NCBI GenBank assembly: GCA_964023205.1
Contig: OZ026846.1
Coordinates: 32,260,194-32,324,193 of the forward strand
Length of the DNA: 64,000 nucleotides
Origin: Lutraria lutraria
Lineage: Eukaryota; Mollusca; Bivalvia; Venerida; Mactridae
Reading direction: 5' to 3'
Shown: piece by piece, positions 1-12,804 of the stretch
Layout of the letters: every line of letters starts with the position of its first letter
Position numbering within the stretch: position 1 is the stretch's first letter
Notes under the pieces: model-generated
Seen by the model: the letters and a program-made list of their open reading frames with translations, nothing else
The model's database searches: none
Told to the model about the DNA's origin: nothing
Translations under genes and position numbers: made by a program

Positions 1-299
1 TCATGACATCAACACATTCAGTCATGACATCAACACATTCAGTCATGACATCAACACATATACAATCATGACACCAACACATTCAGTCATGACATCAACA
101 CATACAATCATGACATCAACACATACAATCATGACATCAACACATTCAGTCATGACACCAACACATACAATTATGACATCAACACATACAATAATGACAT
201 CAACACATTCAGTCATGACATCAACACATACAATTAAGACATCAACACATACAATCAAGACATCAACACATACAATCAAGACATCAACACATACAATTA
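1..299. repeat. 21-bp minisatellite
   Basis: About 14 tandem copies of a 21-bp unit of the form TCATGACATCAACACATWCAR run from the window edge to about 299. The array probably begins left of the window. The last few copies carry TCAAGACATC instead of TCATGACATC. Because 21 is a multiple of three, the array is open in a frame on each strand (plus-strand heptad MTSTHTI), but this is a by-product of the period, not evidence of a gene. Confidence 0.9.
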
Positions 300-860
300 A
301 ATTTCACTTCATGTTCTTTTGTGCTATATCCTCGGAACAAAAAATATCCTTAAATTCAATTTTAGTACATTTTATCTCTTATTAAAAAATGGTATAACAT
401 TAAAATTTTGTTATTTTTTCATTTAGCATAAAGACAAGGACAATTAATCACAATAATTATGCTCATACAGATGTTCATTTTTCTCTGATTAGTACAAAAG
501 AATTCTAATAAGAGTAAAAATTACTATCATTTATGAAAATCGGGTTTATACAGTCATCTGTGCAAATAAATAAATAAGGTAAAGATAACCAATACATTTA
601 AGATTTAAAATCTGTCTGTCACTCATATTAGTTTTATATCCAATTACATAAATCAAGATTTTATTTACAGAAAAAATTATCAATGATCATTGTTGCTGAA
701 TGAATTCATAATTAACAGAATAAGATTTATACTTTACTTTGGTAGCATATCGAATTACAAACTATTTTCCATATTTAGTCACTAAGTGCAAGGCCATTTT
801 TCAAATTCAAGGAAAATCTATCTGTTGACAGCTTTGGAGAATCTATAAAATGTATCTATA

Positions 861-986
861 TAGCTAAACCTGTGTTGGTGGTCACTGATAATTTAGAACC
901 AAATGACCTCCAAATAAAGGCCACTTATCAATAAAGGCTACATATTGTCCTTCCCAATGGTGGCCTTTGTTCACAGGTTTGACTAT
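861..986. mobile_element. Short TA-flanked MITE, degenerate copy
   Basis: The ends read CTAAACCTGTG and CACAGGTTTGACTAT, an imperfect terminal inverted repeat next to TA. The interior contains AATAAAGGCCAC and GTGGCCTTTGTTCACAGG, shared with three better copies in the first 13 kb. TA flanks and CAGTCAAACCTG-type ends suggest a Tc1/mariner-type non-autonomous element. Confidence 0.6.
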
Positions 987-2043
987 ATAATTATGTATAT
1001 ATATAATTACTTTGAATTACTCATGCCAAGATCTCACATGAAAGTATAAAACAATTAACATGAACACATGACCAACATGACACAAGAAAATATACAGAAG
1101 TGTGTCAAACATCTAACACAACAAAATATCAACTACTAAGTGCCTTTGTACATGCGAACACTTGATGTTTTTCTACTAATCATGGTCTCATATCTTCAAG
1201 TGTACAATTATTACATAGAGGTTTACTCATGTCAAACTGCTCCGTAAGTTACAATTTAGACTCGATTAGACTCGAAATACTTGATGTGTAACGCAAAGTG
1301 ATTAGTTCGTAATAGGAAAATCACACCATATAAAAAATATACCATACTAAGCCCATGAATAATTACTGTAATTCATATACACATTATACCATACCATCCT
1401 AGTATTCCTACACTAATCATAAAATGTCTTAAACTCGTATCATTTACTATATAAGTTATTCACGACTACTAAATGAATTTATACCAAAGAGTCAAATTTA
1501 CTATAACTTTAGTAGGAAATTGTTTTGATTCTTCAAATTATTATCAGTTAAGTGTCATTTTTTACTGAAGAAATACTATGTTTTTATAGCAAACAAGAGA
1601 AGGAAAAAATCCTGAGTCAGAGGTATTCAACTACCGTTATGAGGTTAAAGCTTTGAAACAATGTTACATGCAGAAAGATCACTTAAAATAAATTGAGATT
1701 TGAAGATCAAGAAACTGAAGCTCTGCACATGTTTCTCAATAAAATGAAGAACTTTTATTTCCGAAACCACTTGTTAACATTCCACAAGCGCAAATTCTCA
1801 GCAGTATATAAGGCACTTATACTATCAGGTAACCTAGAAATATCGGTTACGTGATATGAACTACCCTTAATAAATGATGACAAGAAGGAACAAACTAAAC
1901 TAAACAATCTATTTTAGTGGGGTTTTCAACTATTTTTCAGTTATGTACTGCAGCCGGTTCACAATATTCAGTTTTCATGGAGTGTATTTTAACCAGTACT
2001 AACTTACCCTTCCACAAGGAGCCGACAACTTCACCACATATGA

Positions 2044-2068
2044 GGGGGGGGGGGGGGGGGGGGGGGGG
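2044..2068 (+). repeat. Homopolymer of 25 G
   Basis: An uninterrupted run of 25 G after TGA. It lies just left of a tRNA-like SINE scrap. Such a run can form G-quadruplex DNA, and its exact length is error-prone in sequencing. Confidence 0.9.
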
Positions 2069-2094
2069 AATCAACATTTTTGTCACATTTTCAT

Positions 2095-2175
2095 GGAAGG
2101 GTATGACCTGCTGCGACCAAGATTCTAACCCAGATTGCTGGGTTATAAGTCACGCACACAAACTACTGGACCACG
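2095..2175 (-). mobile_element. Possible degenerate tRNA-derived SINE head
   Basis: Read on the minus strand, the segment has a box-A-like stretch (GTGGTCCAGTAGTTTGTG) and, about 30 bp later, a box-B-like GGGTTAGAATCTTGG. The spacing fits a tRNA-derived head but both boxes are degenerate, so this is a weak call. Confidence 0.3.
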
Positions 2176-3943
2176 GCCACAAAATCAAACAATATCTAAT
2201 ACATGTATAGTCTGAGTCATATGTATGTGTATACATTACTGGACATGGAGATAAGTAATCATTTACTGGTTTACATCACTGATTCAGTACACAGATAGAA
2301 GAAGACTTTCAAGCATTGAATTATTGATAAAATAACTACCGCTCACAGGAAATATCCAATAAATAAACTCTATCTATATAATAAATGACTTCCTTTCACT
2401 GTCTGATTTAAACCAAATACATCAGCAACTAAATATTATAAAGTACACTGTTGTCTATTTCAAATTACATCAGGATTTTTTCAGTACACACACACACATA
2501 ATTATGCATACTTATATCAATTATCATAATTATGATATATACACTTATGGACAAAAGTCTTGACTAGTCTACAAAAAATATATTCTAGTTTTTTTGTTTA
2601 TTATCGTGCATTTTATAAAAATGGTACCATTGGAAAGAAGAAGCTTTGGATCATTAATTGGTACATATTGCAAAACTGGTTTAAATGAAAGACAATATAT
2701 GGTAAAGAAAACTGAATTCAGAGATTTTGGTTTTAAAATTATCACGGAAACCCGAACCGGACAAGACTTTAGTCCTTAAGTATATTAATGTTAAAGATAC
2801 TTCTTTTACTTATATAAGTGAATGTGATGAAGAATGAACCATCTTGTAGCAAACAGGAAAACTTTACATTAAAAAAATACCCTCATTCTTATCACAACTA
2901 AACATAACAATCAGACCACACATTACACAGTACACTATTCTTTATAAAAAAAAAAACCAATAAAATCTTTATGTATTGTGTAACTGTTACTTCCTGTTTC
3001 TACAAGTACTTCACCGATACGGATATGTTATTTTTAAGTTAACAAATACATTTCATTTTATGCTTAGAACTTGTGAACTTTCCATTGTAATTTGTATGAA
3101 AATATAAACATGTATAATTATATTACACATTTGTACAATAAAATTTGAAACAAATAGTTTCCGTTGGTGACAATGTCACTCAAGATAATTATATACATGT
3201 ATACCAAAGATTAACAGTTGGTTGTTCTAGTCACCTAACCAATGCACCTACATAATTAACTAGAATTGAACCCATTCCTGTGCAAGTCACTGGCAACTTT
3301 CCCACATTGAGTGTGAATCAGAGAAAAAAAAACAATCAACCTTGGATTTAATATCGTCAGTCAAATTGTTGCTAAGCAACATGTACATCAAGGCCAGGGT
3401 CATGTGTTCTTCAACATAGGAGGCGCAAATAGCAGCTTTAAACATAATAGTTATAATAGTAATAATGAGCTCATTCGAACTAAAGTACATAATTTTTTTA
3501 CTTTCTGGTACAATATCACATTACTGGAAACTGAAAAAATGTATCATTTCTAATTCATGCTTAAATTAAATAATAAGATGTAAATAGGATTATCTCTTTA
3601 CAGTAAAACCTTTATCTAAATATTCTGACATTATAGACTTTCTAAGAGTAACATTTGAATATTTTTGATGATTTTATCTATAGGCTACACATAGCAGTAG
3701 CACAGCATACTTAAAATGTATTAATTATTTAATAGATTTTTTAAAAAATATTTCAAGTTTGATGTTTGTTATCAATATATTATTTCTGTTCTATAGACTG
3801 ACCAGCAGTGACCTAACCAATGTTCCTGTATTCTGTACCAGTAATGACCTTATTGTCAGATTGTCACACAGTACATAGGTCATGCCCAGGGTTCAAACAC
3901 ATGGATCCAAGGTAGGTAGACCTAACCCTCCCCTAGTTATGTA

Positions 3944-4104
3944 CAACCAAACCTGTGAACAAAGGCCACCCTTGGGAAAGACAAAATATGGCCTTTATTC
4001 AGAGTCTGATGTCATTTTGTTCTAAATAATCAGTTTTTAAAAGAATGGCCTTTATTCAGAGCTTGGCCTTTATTTTGAGGTGGCTGCTAACACAGGTTTG
4101 ACTG
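3944..4104. mobile_element. Short TA-flanked MITE
   Basis: Terminal inverted repeats CAACCAAACCTGTG and CACAGGTTTGACTG lie between TA dinucleotides, giving a 161-bp element. Inside are repeated GGCCTTTATTCAGAG segments. It is the same family as 861-986, 5731-5894 and 12553-12728. Confidence 0.75.
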
Positions 4105-5730
4105 TACAGACAGCTGAGATGATTGCAAGAGTGTTATAACATATTGAAAAAAAAATAGACATTGCAAAAATAGTAAAATATAATTATACAACAATGCAAA
4201 CAATATAGGAGAAAAGTGCATGAACTAAAATACAGAAAGTGCTATCAAATCACACAATATAACTTAATAAAGCCGTAACTTTTGTCCTACTCTTCTTGGA
4301 AATAAGCCATCAATTTTTGCCATATTCAAAATAGAAGTAGCTTTGATACTAGCATTTTATTATAAACTGATAAAATTGTATACTTCAATAATGAAACAAA
4401 AAACCAGGAATTTAAGAAGTGGATTGTTAAGAATTTTTAACAAATTGACGATTTTCAGTTATATTAAAAGTGGGTCATTAAATTCAACAAGCAAATGTTT
4501 ATAGTGTTTTATTAACTTTTCAAGTATGTTTGCTGCAATTTCACGTGTTACAGATTTACAAAATGTACAAAACATACACAAAATGAAAACGGACATGAGA
4601 TACATGCCTACATGAGTCTTTAATTGTGTGCAGTTGAAAATACAAACACTTTAATATTTCTTGTTTTATATTCATACTAAATGCAGTTTCTAAATCAATA
4701 ATTTTAATTATTTTATTTCTGCCAACACTAGGTCTGGCAAGAAATCTCACATGAGACAAAAAATGAGATCCTAAAAAGTGTAAGCAATGCAAACAAGGTC
4801 TAAAGACAATACTAAACATAATAAACAGACAAGAACTTTTATTTGTAGATTATATAATAAAGACGAAATTTCAGTTCAGGAATTTAAAGATTTCGGGGAA
4901 GGTTTACATCTAAATTTATAGACAATTAATTATTCTAAAATTCCCCACTCAATCCAGTAAACCTGTGATATTTATAAGCAATACATAATACAGTCAAACC
5001 TGAATTATCAGTTTCCTATTTAATAATAATAATGACTTTATTTCAAGAGGCTGCACATTTGGGTAAAACCAATCTTCCATGTGGGCCTATGACCTGCAGT
5101 CACTTGTGAACTGATGCAAATTTCCCCATCCAAGGGACCCAATGCCTATTCCCAAAAACAGTAAAAAGGGCTGTAAAAGAAACAAATTTTGGTCCCTTTT
5201 AGAAGTACCCAGTCTTCACGCTAACCCACTAGCCCACAGCCCCGGGCTAGTAAATTTCTATTCGGGCTAGTGAACTTTCTCAAAATTGTGTACTCTGACT
5301 AGTGGTAAATTTTCTTTTTTCAGTAGTTCACATACAGTTCGGGCTAGTGCTTTAAAAAAATTAGTTCAAAGACTGAGTACCATTTATTGCGTAAAAATGA
5401 TAATTGGTGATTCAAGATGTATCTACATGTAGGTGAGTGACTGTCTAGGTAAAAGTAGAAACTAACATTTTAGTAAATGAAGAGAGTTTAAAACAAGGTT
5501 TACTACAAAGGGATCAAGTAAGTTCACAATGAATATTCCCTGTATAATCAATAAGCAAGTTAAAAATTCACCAAGTCTAATTCTAAAAAAAGTCATAATT
5601 ACCTCCTAGGAACAGTAAAAATAGAAGAGAGTAGAAAATAAAAGTATGATTATAAAAACAACAAATTAATACAACAATAAAAGCATACAATGTCACCCAG
5701 CATTGTTTTTTATTGAAGTTACAAGATTTG

Positions 5731-5894
5731 CATTAGCGACCCCCTCTGAATAAAGGCCACCTGTGAATAAAGGTTGTTCTTTAAAATTCTGTCATAGATA
5801 ATTTAGAAAAAAATGACCTCTGAATAAAGGCCACCTTCAGCAAAGGCCACATTTTGTCTTCCCCAAGAGTAGCCTTTGTTCACAGGCTTGACTG
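5731..5894. mobile_element. Short MITE, left end damaged
   Basis: The right end CACAGGCTTGACTG followed by TA matches the family. The left end begins inside the element at GCGACCCCCTCTGAATAAAG. The body repeats AATAAAGGCCACC three times. Confidence 0.6.
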
Positions 5895-6644
5895 TATATG
5901 AAAGTTAATGATACAAACACACGAAAAAAGCCTAAAAAGCTTATTTCCAACAAAGGTTTGAATAGTATTTCAACACCTGATAAAAATCAGTGTCTCAGAC
6001 AGAATCATATAAGTCATTTAAGTAATTCAGTCAACAAGCTTTGTTAACATGCAGTCAATCATGTATAAAAGAATAAAACATTTGCAGAAGCTGAGATAAT
6101 AACTTCAATAATGAACAAAAGATACTGCATAGTTTTCTCATCTAGAAACCAAAAATAATTCACTTAAAGTTCAAACCATTTTTGTAGCAAAAAATGCAAA
6201 TGAAATTAAAAGCTTACATGCGAATACCAAGCAAAAACAATGATATGTGTGTGTTAATTTCCCCATATACTGTTACAATAATACTGTGTCAGTTCTGGTT
6301 AAAAATAACCATGATTTCATGAAATGATGAATACCATTTGAAGGGTAACTTTTCCAACATCTCATTACTATCAAATAATCTTCATAAATATAGAAGAGTA
6401 CAGCGAAATGAGCACCTGACTAATTAATTATATAAGAGAATAGAAAGGTACTCCTAGCCTTACAATCAATACTGCATTTCACATAGCTGAAAAACCTAAA
6501 TTCACATGCCTATCATCACTATAACAACACTCAGTAAAGTTTATCTTACAAATTATACCAGTATTGATACTGTAATGTTACGGATGGGATTGCATTGATA
6601 ATTTATTATGACTACAGGAAAAATGAGAAAAAAATATAACAAAC

Positions 6645-8711
6645 CTGCTGTACAATGGTTAGTGTTTCTCCTTCATTAAAACATAATTCACCATTTGCAG
6701 AATCTCCCTCAAATGTGTACAATGCTTGTGCCTAAAATAATCATAATATTAATATAAATAATAAACTAAACAAAAATCACATATTTTTTATTTCACTACA
6801 GGTAATATAACAGACCAATTAGTGGCAAATAGCCCTAGAATCATAGTCAACAGAGCATAGAGGCTGCACTTGTCTTCCCACCTTATACTGGTTTTGTTTA
6901 CAGGGTTAACAGTGTAATTTTGTATGAATTCAACTTAACACTACTTTACCTTTGAATCTAAGTTATGTACAAGGAAGTTAGAAATTCCATTTCTTTTGTA
7001 TTTCATCACCAAGCAAATTAATAAATATGAACAAATCAAAATAACAGTATCTATTATATCATTCTGGTTGAATATATATTGTCATCCAATTCTGTGTAAG
7101 CCATCTATTATACCTCACATACAGGCAACTGTTTGTATATAACTCATTTATTTCAGGAGTGTAATTCTACAGGGTTTTTAAGAAAATGGGGAAGATGCTG
7201 AGCACTGGAATAAGGGGGGTGTACATTACAGGAAATAGGCAAATATGGGGAACAATCACAATGCAAATCAGGGAAAATATTTTTTTTTTCATACAAAATG
7301 TAGCTCATTTTCAACAGGGAAGATGCTGACTTTCAGCATCACTTTCAAAGTAAAACAAACTTGTAATATGGATTACTTCTCCATTTAAGGTAAAGCTATT
7401 TGTCTGATGACTAAACTCACAGTAAAATGCTGTACTCAATATTCCCAGTAATTTAATGGCAACTCATTCTGTAAGATACACACCACTGTTCAAGACATTA
7501 CCGGTAGCATTGCATTGTGATCACTGTGACAATGCATACATTACATTCTGTACTTCATTAATGTCTATTTCAAAAAAGCTGATCTAAATTTATTTTATAA
7601 TAGCAAGTTGAGAAGACCTTTAGAGAGCATAAGTCATTTTTTTGTAAAAAATGATTTATACAAGCAGAAGAGTACTAATACTACAGTAGTCTACTAAGTA
7701 CTAAAGTAATTTCCTACAAACTAAAAGCATTCTAAACTTCAATGGTCTACCAATGTTTAACAATAACAGTTACATTACATACATGTACATACTTAAACAT
7801 GTAGCTACATTGTTCATCAAACGTACAGAAATATAAAAATATTGCCTTTAAATCAAAAACCACTGACCTATCATTAAGAAGACATCAATATTATTCTGGA
7901 GCGTATTTATTTATGAAACTAAGACATTGTTTGCAACAAACTTAGATTGGACAAACTGAACCTGATCTAGTTATTTTAGAAGTAGTCATCATTCATTGTC
8001 AGTGAATATAAAAACAAATAAATATCAACAATCTTTTCATTAGACCATTCAAAACCCAAATACTCAATCCCAATATGATACATTATGATTAGGGCTCATA
8101 TTTGAACCTTAAAATTACATTTCGACTCTTGGAATTAGTAAAATAATGCATCCTACTCGAGACGGAGTCGAATTAACAAAATATTTATCAGCCAAGGATG
8201 ATTTTGACCATCAATGTTTGACATCTATAGAGCACGCTGTATAATATGCAAACCCCTAATAATTGTAATCAAAAACATACTTGAGGCTGAGCTGGTTAAA
8301 ATTTAAAGAATACACCCAACAATGGCAACATTCATTATTTACCCAAACCACAAATTATTCAGTACTCTCCCATTTTTTATGCATACAACAAAAATAATGT
8401 CTACACTTACAAGCAATGTACGAATTACATTTGGATTTCTGTAATAGAATTGCAGAAGTAAACTGTCAATGCATTTTGAATTGCACTAAGATGAATCATA
8501 AGTACCCCACCCACAAAATTTTGAAATATGGGGGCGTAATTAACAGTCCGTTCGACATCACAACAAACATACAACCAAATCTTACAAGGCTGCTTTGATA
8601 GAAATAAAATAAAATTGCTAAATTTGGGAAATATATTTAATTTCGAAAACTTAAACAATTGTAATGTGAAAGTAAAAGTTTGACAAGTTTACAGACCTGT
8701 ACTTCCGCCAT
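6645..8711 (-). CDS. Sorting nexin of the SNX9/18/33 type, first two coding exons (partial)
   Basis: Exon 1 is 8697-8711 (five codons, MAEVQ, then GTCTGT). Exon 2 is 6645-6731 (29 codons, between TTTTAG and GTTTGT). Both junctions are phase 0. The spliced start gives an SH3 domain opening right at the N-terminus: ALYTFEG, then NGELCFNEGETLTIVQQ, which matches the ALYDF and ELxxxEGExxxI strands of family SH3 domains. The SNX9 family is known for an N-terminal SH3 followed by PX and BAR domains, acting in membrane remodelling and endocytosis with dynamin and actin regulators. Here only the first half of the SH3 is visible; the next exon (expected to carry the GWLEG-type strand) was not found and probably lies left of the window. 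The start is chosen because it is the only in-frame ATG (in AAAATGGCGG context) feeding the SH3. Another protein with an N-terminal SH3 remains possible. Confidence 0.6.
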
Positions 8712-8984
8712 TTTGTTGTCAGCTGATACAAAAGCGCCACCTTCAGGTTGTCATTTTGTAAACAAACCCACGTGTCAACGTCTGTCAAACAGGATTTCGC
8801 AATATAATAACGCAAATCAGTTTATAAGGATTAAATAAGGCCGTATTAACGGATGTAAATTATCTCTGTAATGCAAAATGAACAAGTACACGTAATCTCC
8901 AGCTCGACTCTAAACCTTCATGCTTCACTTTTTGCTTATATGACGGGGTCAGCGTTTTGTATCTGTTCTTTTATATGTGTATAC

Positions 8985-9200
8985 AAAAACGGGTCGTATG
9001 GGAACTGCCAGGGCGGGCGGCGTCCACAACGGTGTCCGCTCTATAACTTGAACAGTTTTATTCTGATCCTTGCCAAGCTTGATGGAAATGAGATCTCGGT
9101 CAAGTTCGATAACCAGCCAAATTGGCCCAGGCACTTCTGAGTTATGCCCCTTGAAACTTTGAAAATTTTTTATGAGAACTAATTTTGAGACATATTTTGT
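8985..9200 (+). repeat. Dispersed repeat related to 39540-39760 and to the 13515-14199 element
   Basis: Shared blocks include TCGTATGGGAACTGCC, CACAACGGTGTCYGCTCT, GAGATCTCGGTCAAG, GTTATGCCCCTTGA and TTTTGTGACCTGGCA, in the same order as in the first-strand copy inside the second PLK1 intron. The short open frames here are shadows of this repeat. Confidence 0.6.
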
Positions 9201-9287
9201 GACCTGGCAGTGAGTCTTGTTATTGCTGGTATTCTGGAGTGTAACTGCATTGTACATTGTATTTATAAATGCCTGGGATATTCACAA

Positions 9288-9358
9288 GCCGGATTAGCTC
9301 AGTTGGTAGAGCATCTGACTGCAAGCAAGAGATTGCAGGTTCAAGCCCCGCTTCGGGT
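9288..9358 (+). mobile_element. tRNA-derived SINE head
   Basis: A clear box A (TTAGCTCAGTTGGTAGAGC) and box B (GGTTCAAGCCCC) sit at tRNA spacing. The 5' GCCGGAT and the 3' TTCGGGT do not pair as an acceptor stem and the anticodon arm is poor, so this reads as the head of a SINE, not a working tRNA gene. A body of about 150 bp follows, ending near TTTGAATTAAAAAAAAGG. Confidence 0.7.
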
Positions 9359-9547
9359 AAATTATTTTCTTCCCATTACATTTGGTGCCGTGTGTAACTA
9401 GCCTTGGAATCCTAGAAGTAGGGCAAAGAAAAGGCTGGAATAGTCTAAAGAGCCTGTGGTTGTCGCGATTAATTACTTTGAATTAAAAAAAAGGAAGAAT
9501 GTAGTGGTGTGCTATATTATATTTATAATTGGCTGGGATATTCACCA

Positions 9548-9592
9548 GCCCAATTAGCACAGTTGGTAGAGCATCTGACTTCTGATTATTTT
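9548..9592 (+). mobile_element. Second, truncated SINE head
   Basis: The sequence CCAATTAGCACAGTTGGTAGAGCATCTGACT repeats the head at 9288 and is preceded by the same GGCTGGGATATTCACCAG context, about 260 bp downstream. It ends before box B. Confidence 0.6.
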
Positions 9593-11286
9593 CCTCGTAT
9601 TATGAACAGCATAAAGGAATACATTCAACAAGTTTTTAAGTCAAGACAACTAGTTTTGGTCAAATGTCTCTGAATTATATTCCAATACAAAATGCTGGAG
9701 ACAATTTCACATCATATCACAGATATCTTAATCAGTTCCCAGTTAGTTGTACAGTATGTGCAACCTTTCCAGAGATTCTCTCTTGAGCAACGACACCTTT
9801 TCAACAACAGCATGATTTTTCTCAACTGTTCATGTACTTGTAATTAAACTATTTGTTAACCTCATTTGAGCAACAACCTCTCAACAACATAATTTGGCTT
9901 CTCTCAAAGGGTGTAGCTTTGTAGAGGTTGCACACATTGCCTTCACCCACCTACCACCTCAAAAGGCAGGCCACTCATCTTGCATCATTTGACAGCAATG
10001 TTCTACAGATACATCGATATATAGTTTTCCCATCTTATTATATATCAGTTTGTGAGACCAATCAATCTACAGCATAGACTCAAGAGCTGTGGTTCATGTC
10101 TAATTGACACCTGTAATGTTTTTGTTCTTTAAAAGTGTGCTTTTCATCAACACATTTTGCACCTCATACTAGTGAGATTTCATATTCAACACATACATTG
10201 ATCACCAAAAAAGAATATCAGTCCTTTTCATAAACTGGCAGCATATATTATGTACATCTCTTTGTGCGTTGTAACAGTCCAGTGTAGTTTAATGACAGTT
10301 TATGAATGCAACTGTTGTGAATCTTAGTGTATCAAGTTGTCATTTGGAAAAATTTGCCATTCTCAATTTGTGACTACCATAAAGATATTATTTTTATATA
10401 ATCACAGTGAAGTCAATTTTAATGCTGTATGCGGGACATGCATGTATTGGTTGTATAGGTTGAAAGTTCTCTAAAAATAGGGCCCTTCAGATGAAACATA
10501 CATACATAATTATCTTTATTTTCAAGTACAGTCAATATTACAGAGTACTGGTATTGACATTCTTAACAGTTTTTTTATATCAGTTTAAATAAAAAGTGAA
10601 TTTAACAGAATTTGGTTACACCTACCTAAATGAAATTGCTTTAGTGAACATGTATGTATATATATGTATGTATTTTTATGCCTCATACCCTTTTGCATGA
10701 ATGTAATACCTCATGTTTACATGTTTATACTATGTATATTGCATGTATTGAGAGAAATAAAGGTATGTTATGTTATGACTATTGAATCTTCATCCTGAAC
10801 TAGATATAAACAAACCTATTCAAATTCTCTCTATCAGAGAAATCTTACCAATCCAAATCACCAGACTTGACAAAATATTGATGAATGCCCAATCAATCTT
10901 GTTAATAAAATAAAATAACAACAAGAATACACAATACATTCACCTTTTATAAAACTAAAACAAGATGTACCCATAACAAATCACAGGTCAGTAGCCACAC
11001 AAATATAATACATTCATTGAAGATGATGTAATAACTTTCTTGTATATAAATACATCAGTAGATTTTTGTAAAATTATCAATATAAGAACATTATACAGTA
11101 AAAATCCTATTATTAATCATGTCCATAGAATATCTATTATCACGAAACTCAGAATTCATCAGTAATCGATTGAATGACAAAACATGCACAATATAATCAA
11201 GTAACATACAGAATATTCATACAAATAATTAACTCTTGTGTGCTGATAATCTGTTCAAACTTCCAACAGGGTAAGTGCATGCATAA

Positions 11287-11333
11287 TTATATCAAAGACC
11301 TATAGTCTAGGTCTTTGATTATACTATATCTGT
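11287..11333. repeat. Near-perfect palindrome
   Basis: The arms ATATCAAAGACCTA and TAGGTCTTTGATTATA flank a loop of about 5 bp. Palindromes with related arms (ATCAAGGACTTATA) occur at 29335 and 32448. Confidence 0.75.
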
Positions 11334-11689
11334 AATAGTTCACAGTTCTAGACTGAAACAATATTACCTGCACTGTAAAGATATTTTTCAGGAAACAAAG
11401 ATTTGTAACTAGTCAAGACAAGACATAGGTTGTTTTTTTAAATTATAAGACATTCTTATGATATTTATTAATTTAATCAGAATTAACGCCATTCTCAACA
11501 TTATTTCAGTCATATTGTGGCGGGTAGTTATCCTAACCAGCTTCCCTGGACTTCATTTAGGCTTTAACCAGTACTTAAAACATTATGTCTGCAAGCTACT
11601 ACCAAGTTACTCCAGATAATCAGAGGTGAAAGACAATTTAACATAGGATATAATATCTTCAGTCAAATTTGTCGTGAACAGCACGAGCC

Positions 11690-11760
11690 TTGACCGGGGT
11701 TTGAACTTGCAACCTCTTGAGCAGTAGACCAATGCTCTAACCACTAGGCTAACCCGGCAG
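11690..11760 (-). mobile_element. tRNA-derived SINE head, minus strand
   Basis: On the minus strand the box A TAGCCTAGTGGTTAGAGC and the box B GGTTGCAAGTTCAAACCCC stand at tRNA-like spacing. This form is typical of invertebrate SINE heads. No acceptor-stem pairing is visible. Confidence 0.65.
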
Positions 11761-12552
11761 GCTCATTCTTATAATAACTTAAGTAGCTAGAATTATAAAG
11801 TGAGCTATTATAGACTATGTAATAGCATTCATACTAGTTGCTGATCACAAACGCACAATGTCAGATCATACATAAACCATTTATGTCTTTAATCACTTAT
11901 ATTAAATAACAAATACAGCAGAGAGTATCTAACTAAACATTTTCTTTCATATGAAGGCCGCAATTAACTCATGAAAATGAAAACAATGCACATTATCAAG
12001 TTAAACTAAAGAAAGTTGTGGAAAAAAGATTCATGGCAAACGCTTGTTTTGAAAGAAAATTAAATACCAGTACAGCCCTTTTTTATTGTTTCCAGGTACC
12101 AGTTCTCTTTGATAGGGGAAATTTGCATCGTAAACACCAAATTCAGGAATTCTTAAAGACGAATATACTTTCTTAAGGTAGTATCTGGAATGGTTTTTTT
12201 TAATGATGGGGAAATTTTTCTCTCAGTGAGGAAAAATACATACTTTTTTTATTTGGGGAACTGGGCCGAATACTGGACCCAAAAATGGCACAAAAAAGGC
12301 CTGCAGTAGAAACTGGTACTTAAACAAAGCATGCCTTATCATTACATAAAATACCGTGAAGATTGCAACACAGCATTTGATTCTGAATCAGTTAAACTAA
12401 TAATATAACATGTAACCATACTATTCAAAAACACATAATTATCTACACACAAGGCTGACATAAATCTGATTACAGCATCTTTATAATACTAATGCACACA
12501 AGCTTGCACAGCTTTAAGATGTATGAAAACTTACTAGAATTCATTTCTGACT

Positions 12553-12728
12553 CTGTCAAACCTGCAAACAAAGGCCACGCTTGGGAAAGATATAATGTGA
12601 CCTTTATTAACAGGCGGCCTTTATTTGGAGGTCAATTGTTCTTAACAACCAATGTGATTTTTAAAAGAATAGCCTTTATTCACAGGATGGCCTATATTTG
12701 GAGATGGTCGCTAACACAGGTTTAACTG
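12553..12728. mobile_element. Short TA-flanked MITE
   Basis: Ends CTGTCAAACCTGCAAAC and ACACAGGTTTAACTG followed by TA, with internal GGCCTTTATTTGGAGGTC segments. Same family as 3944-4104. The 77-aa open frame over it is a shadow. Confidence 0.7.
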
Positions 12729-12804
12729 TAATTCAAAATTCCCTAACAACAATAAATGTTTCAATATTAATGAATACATGAATCAACCATGTAACACACA
12801 ACTT

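Larger units (their letters stand above)
300..6644. other. Non-coding DNA: intron of, or flank to, the sorting nexin gene
   Basis: No exon of a recognised protein was found here on either strand. If the minus-strand SH3 gene continues leftward, this is its second intron. It holds small inverted-repeat elements, a G homopolymer, SINE-like scraps and, at about 5020-5110, a stretch beginning with AATAATAATGACTTTATTT that resembles the reversed 3' end of a retroelement. The open frames present are short and have no recognisable motifs. Confidence 0.6.
8712..12804. other. Intergenic, repeat-rich
   Basis: Between the sorting nexin start and the next minus-strand gene there is no recognised coding sequence. 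It contains a dispersed repeat (8985-9200), two tRNA-like SINE heads, a stretch at about 10650-10790 ending in AATAAAGG(TATGT)n that looks like a retroelement 3' end, a palindrome at 11287, a minus-strand SINE head at 11690 and a MITE at 12553. Confidence 0.6.

Noticed and set aside
9288..9358. Functional tRNA gene
   Set aside because: Boxes A and B are good, but the acceptor stem does not pair and the anticodon arm is poor; a second truncated copy nearby shows it is a SINE.
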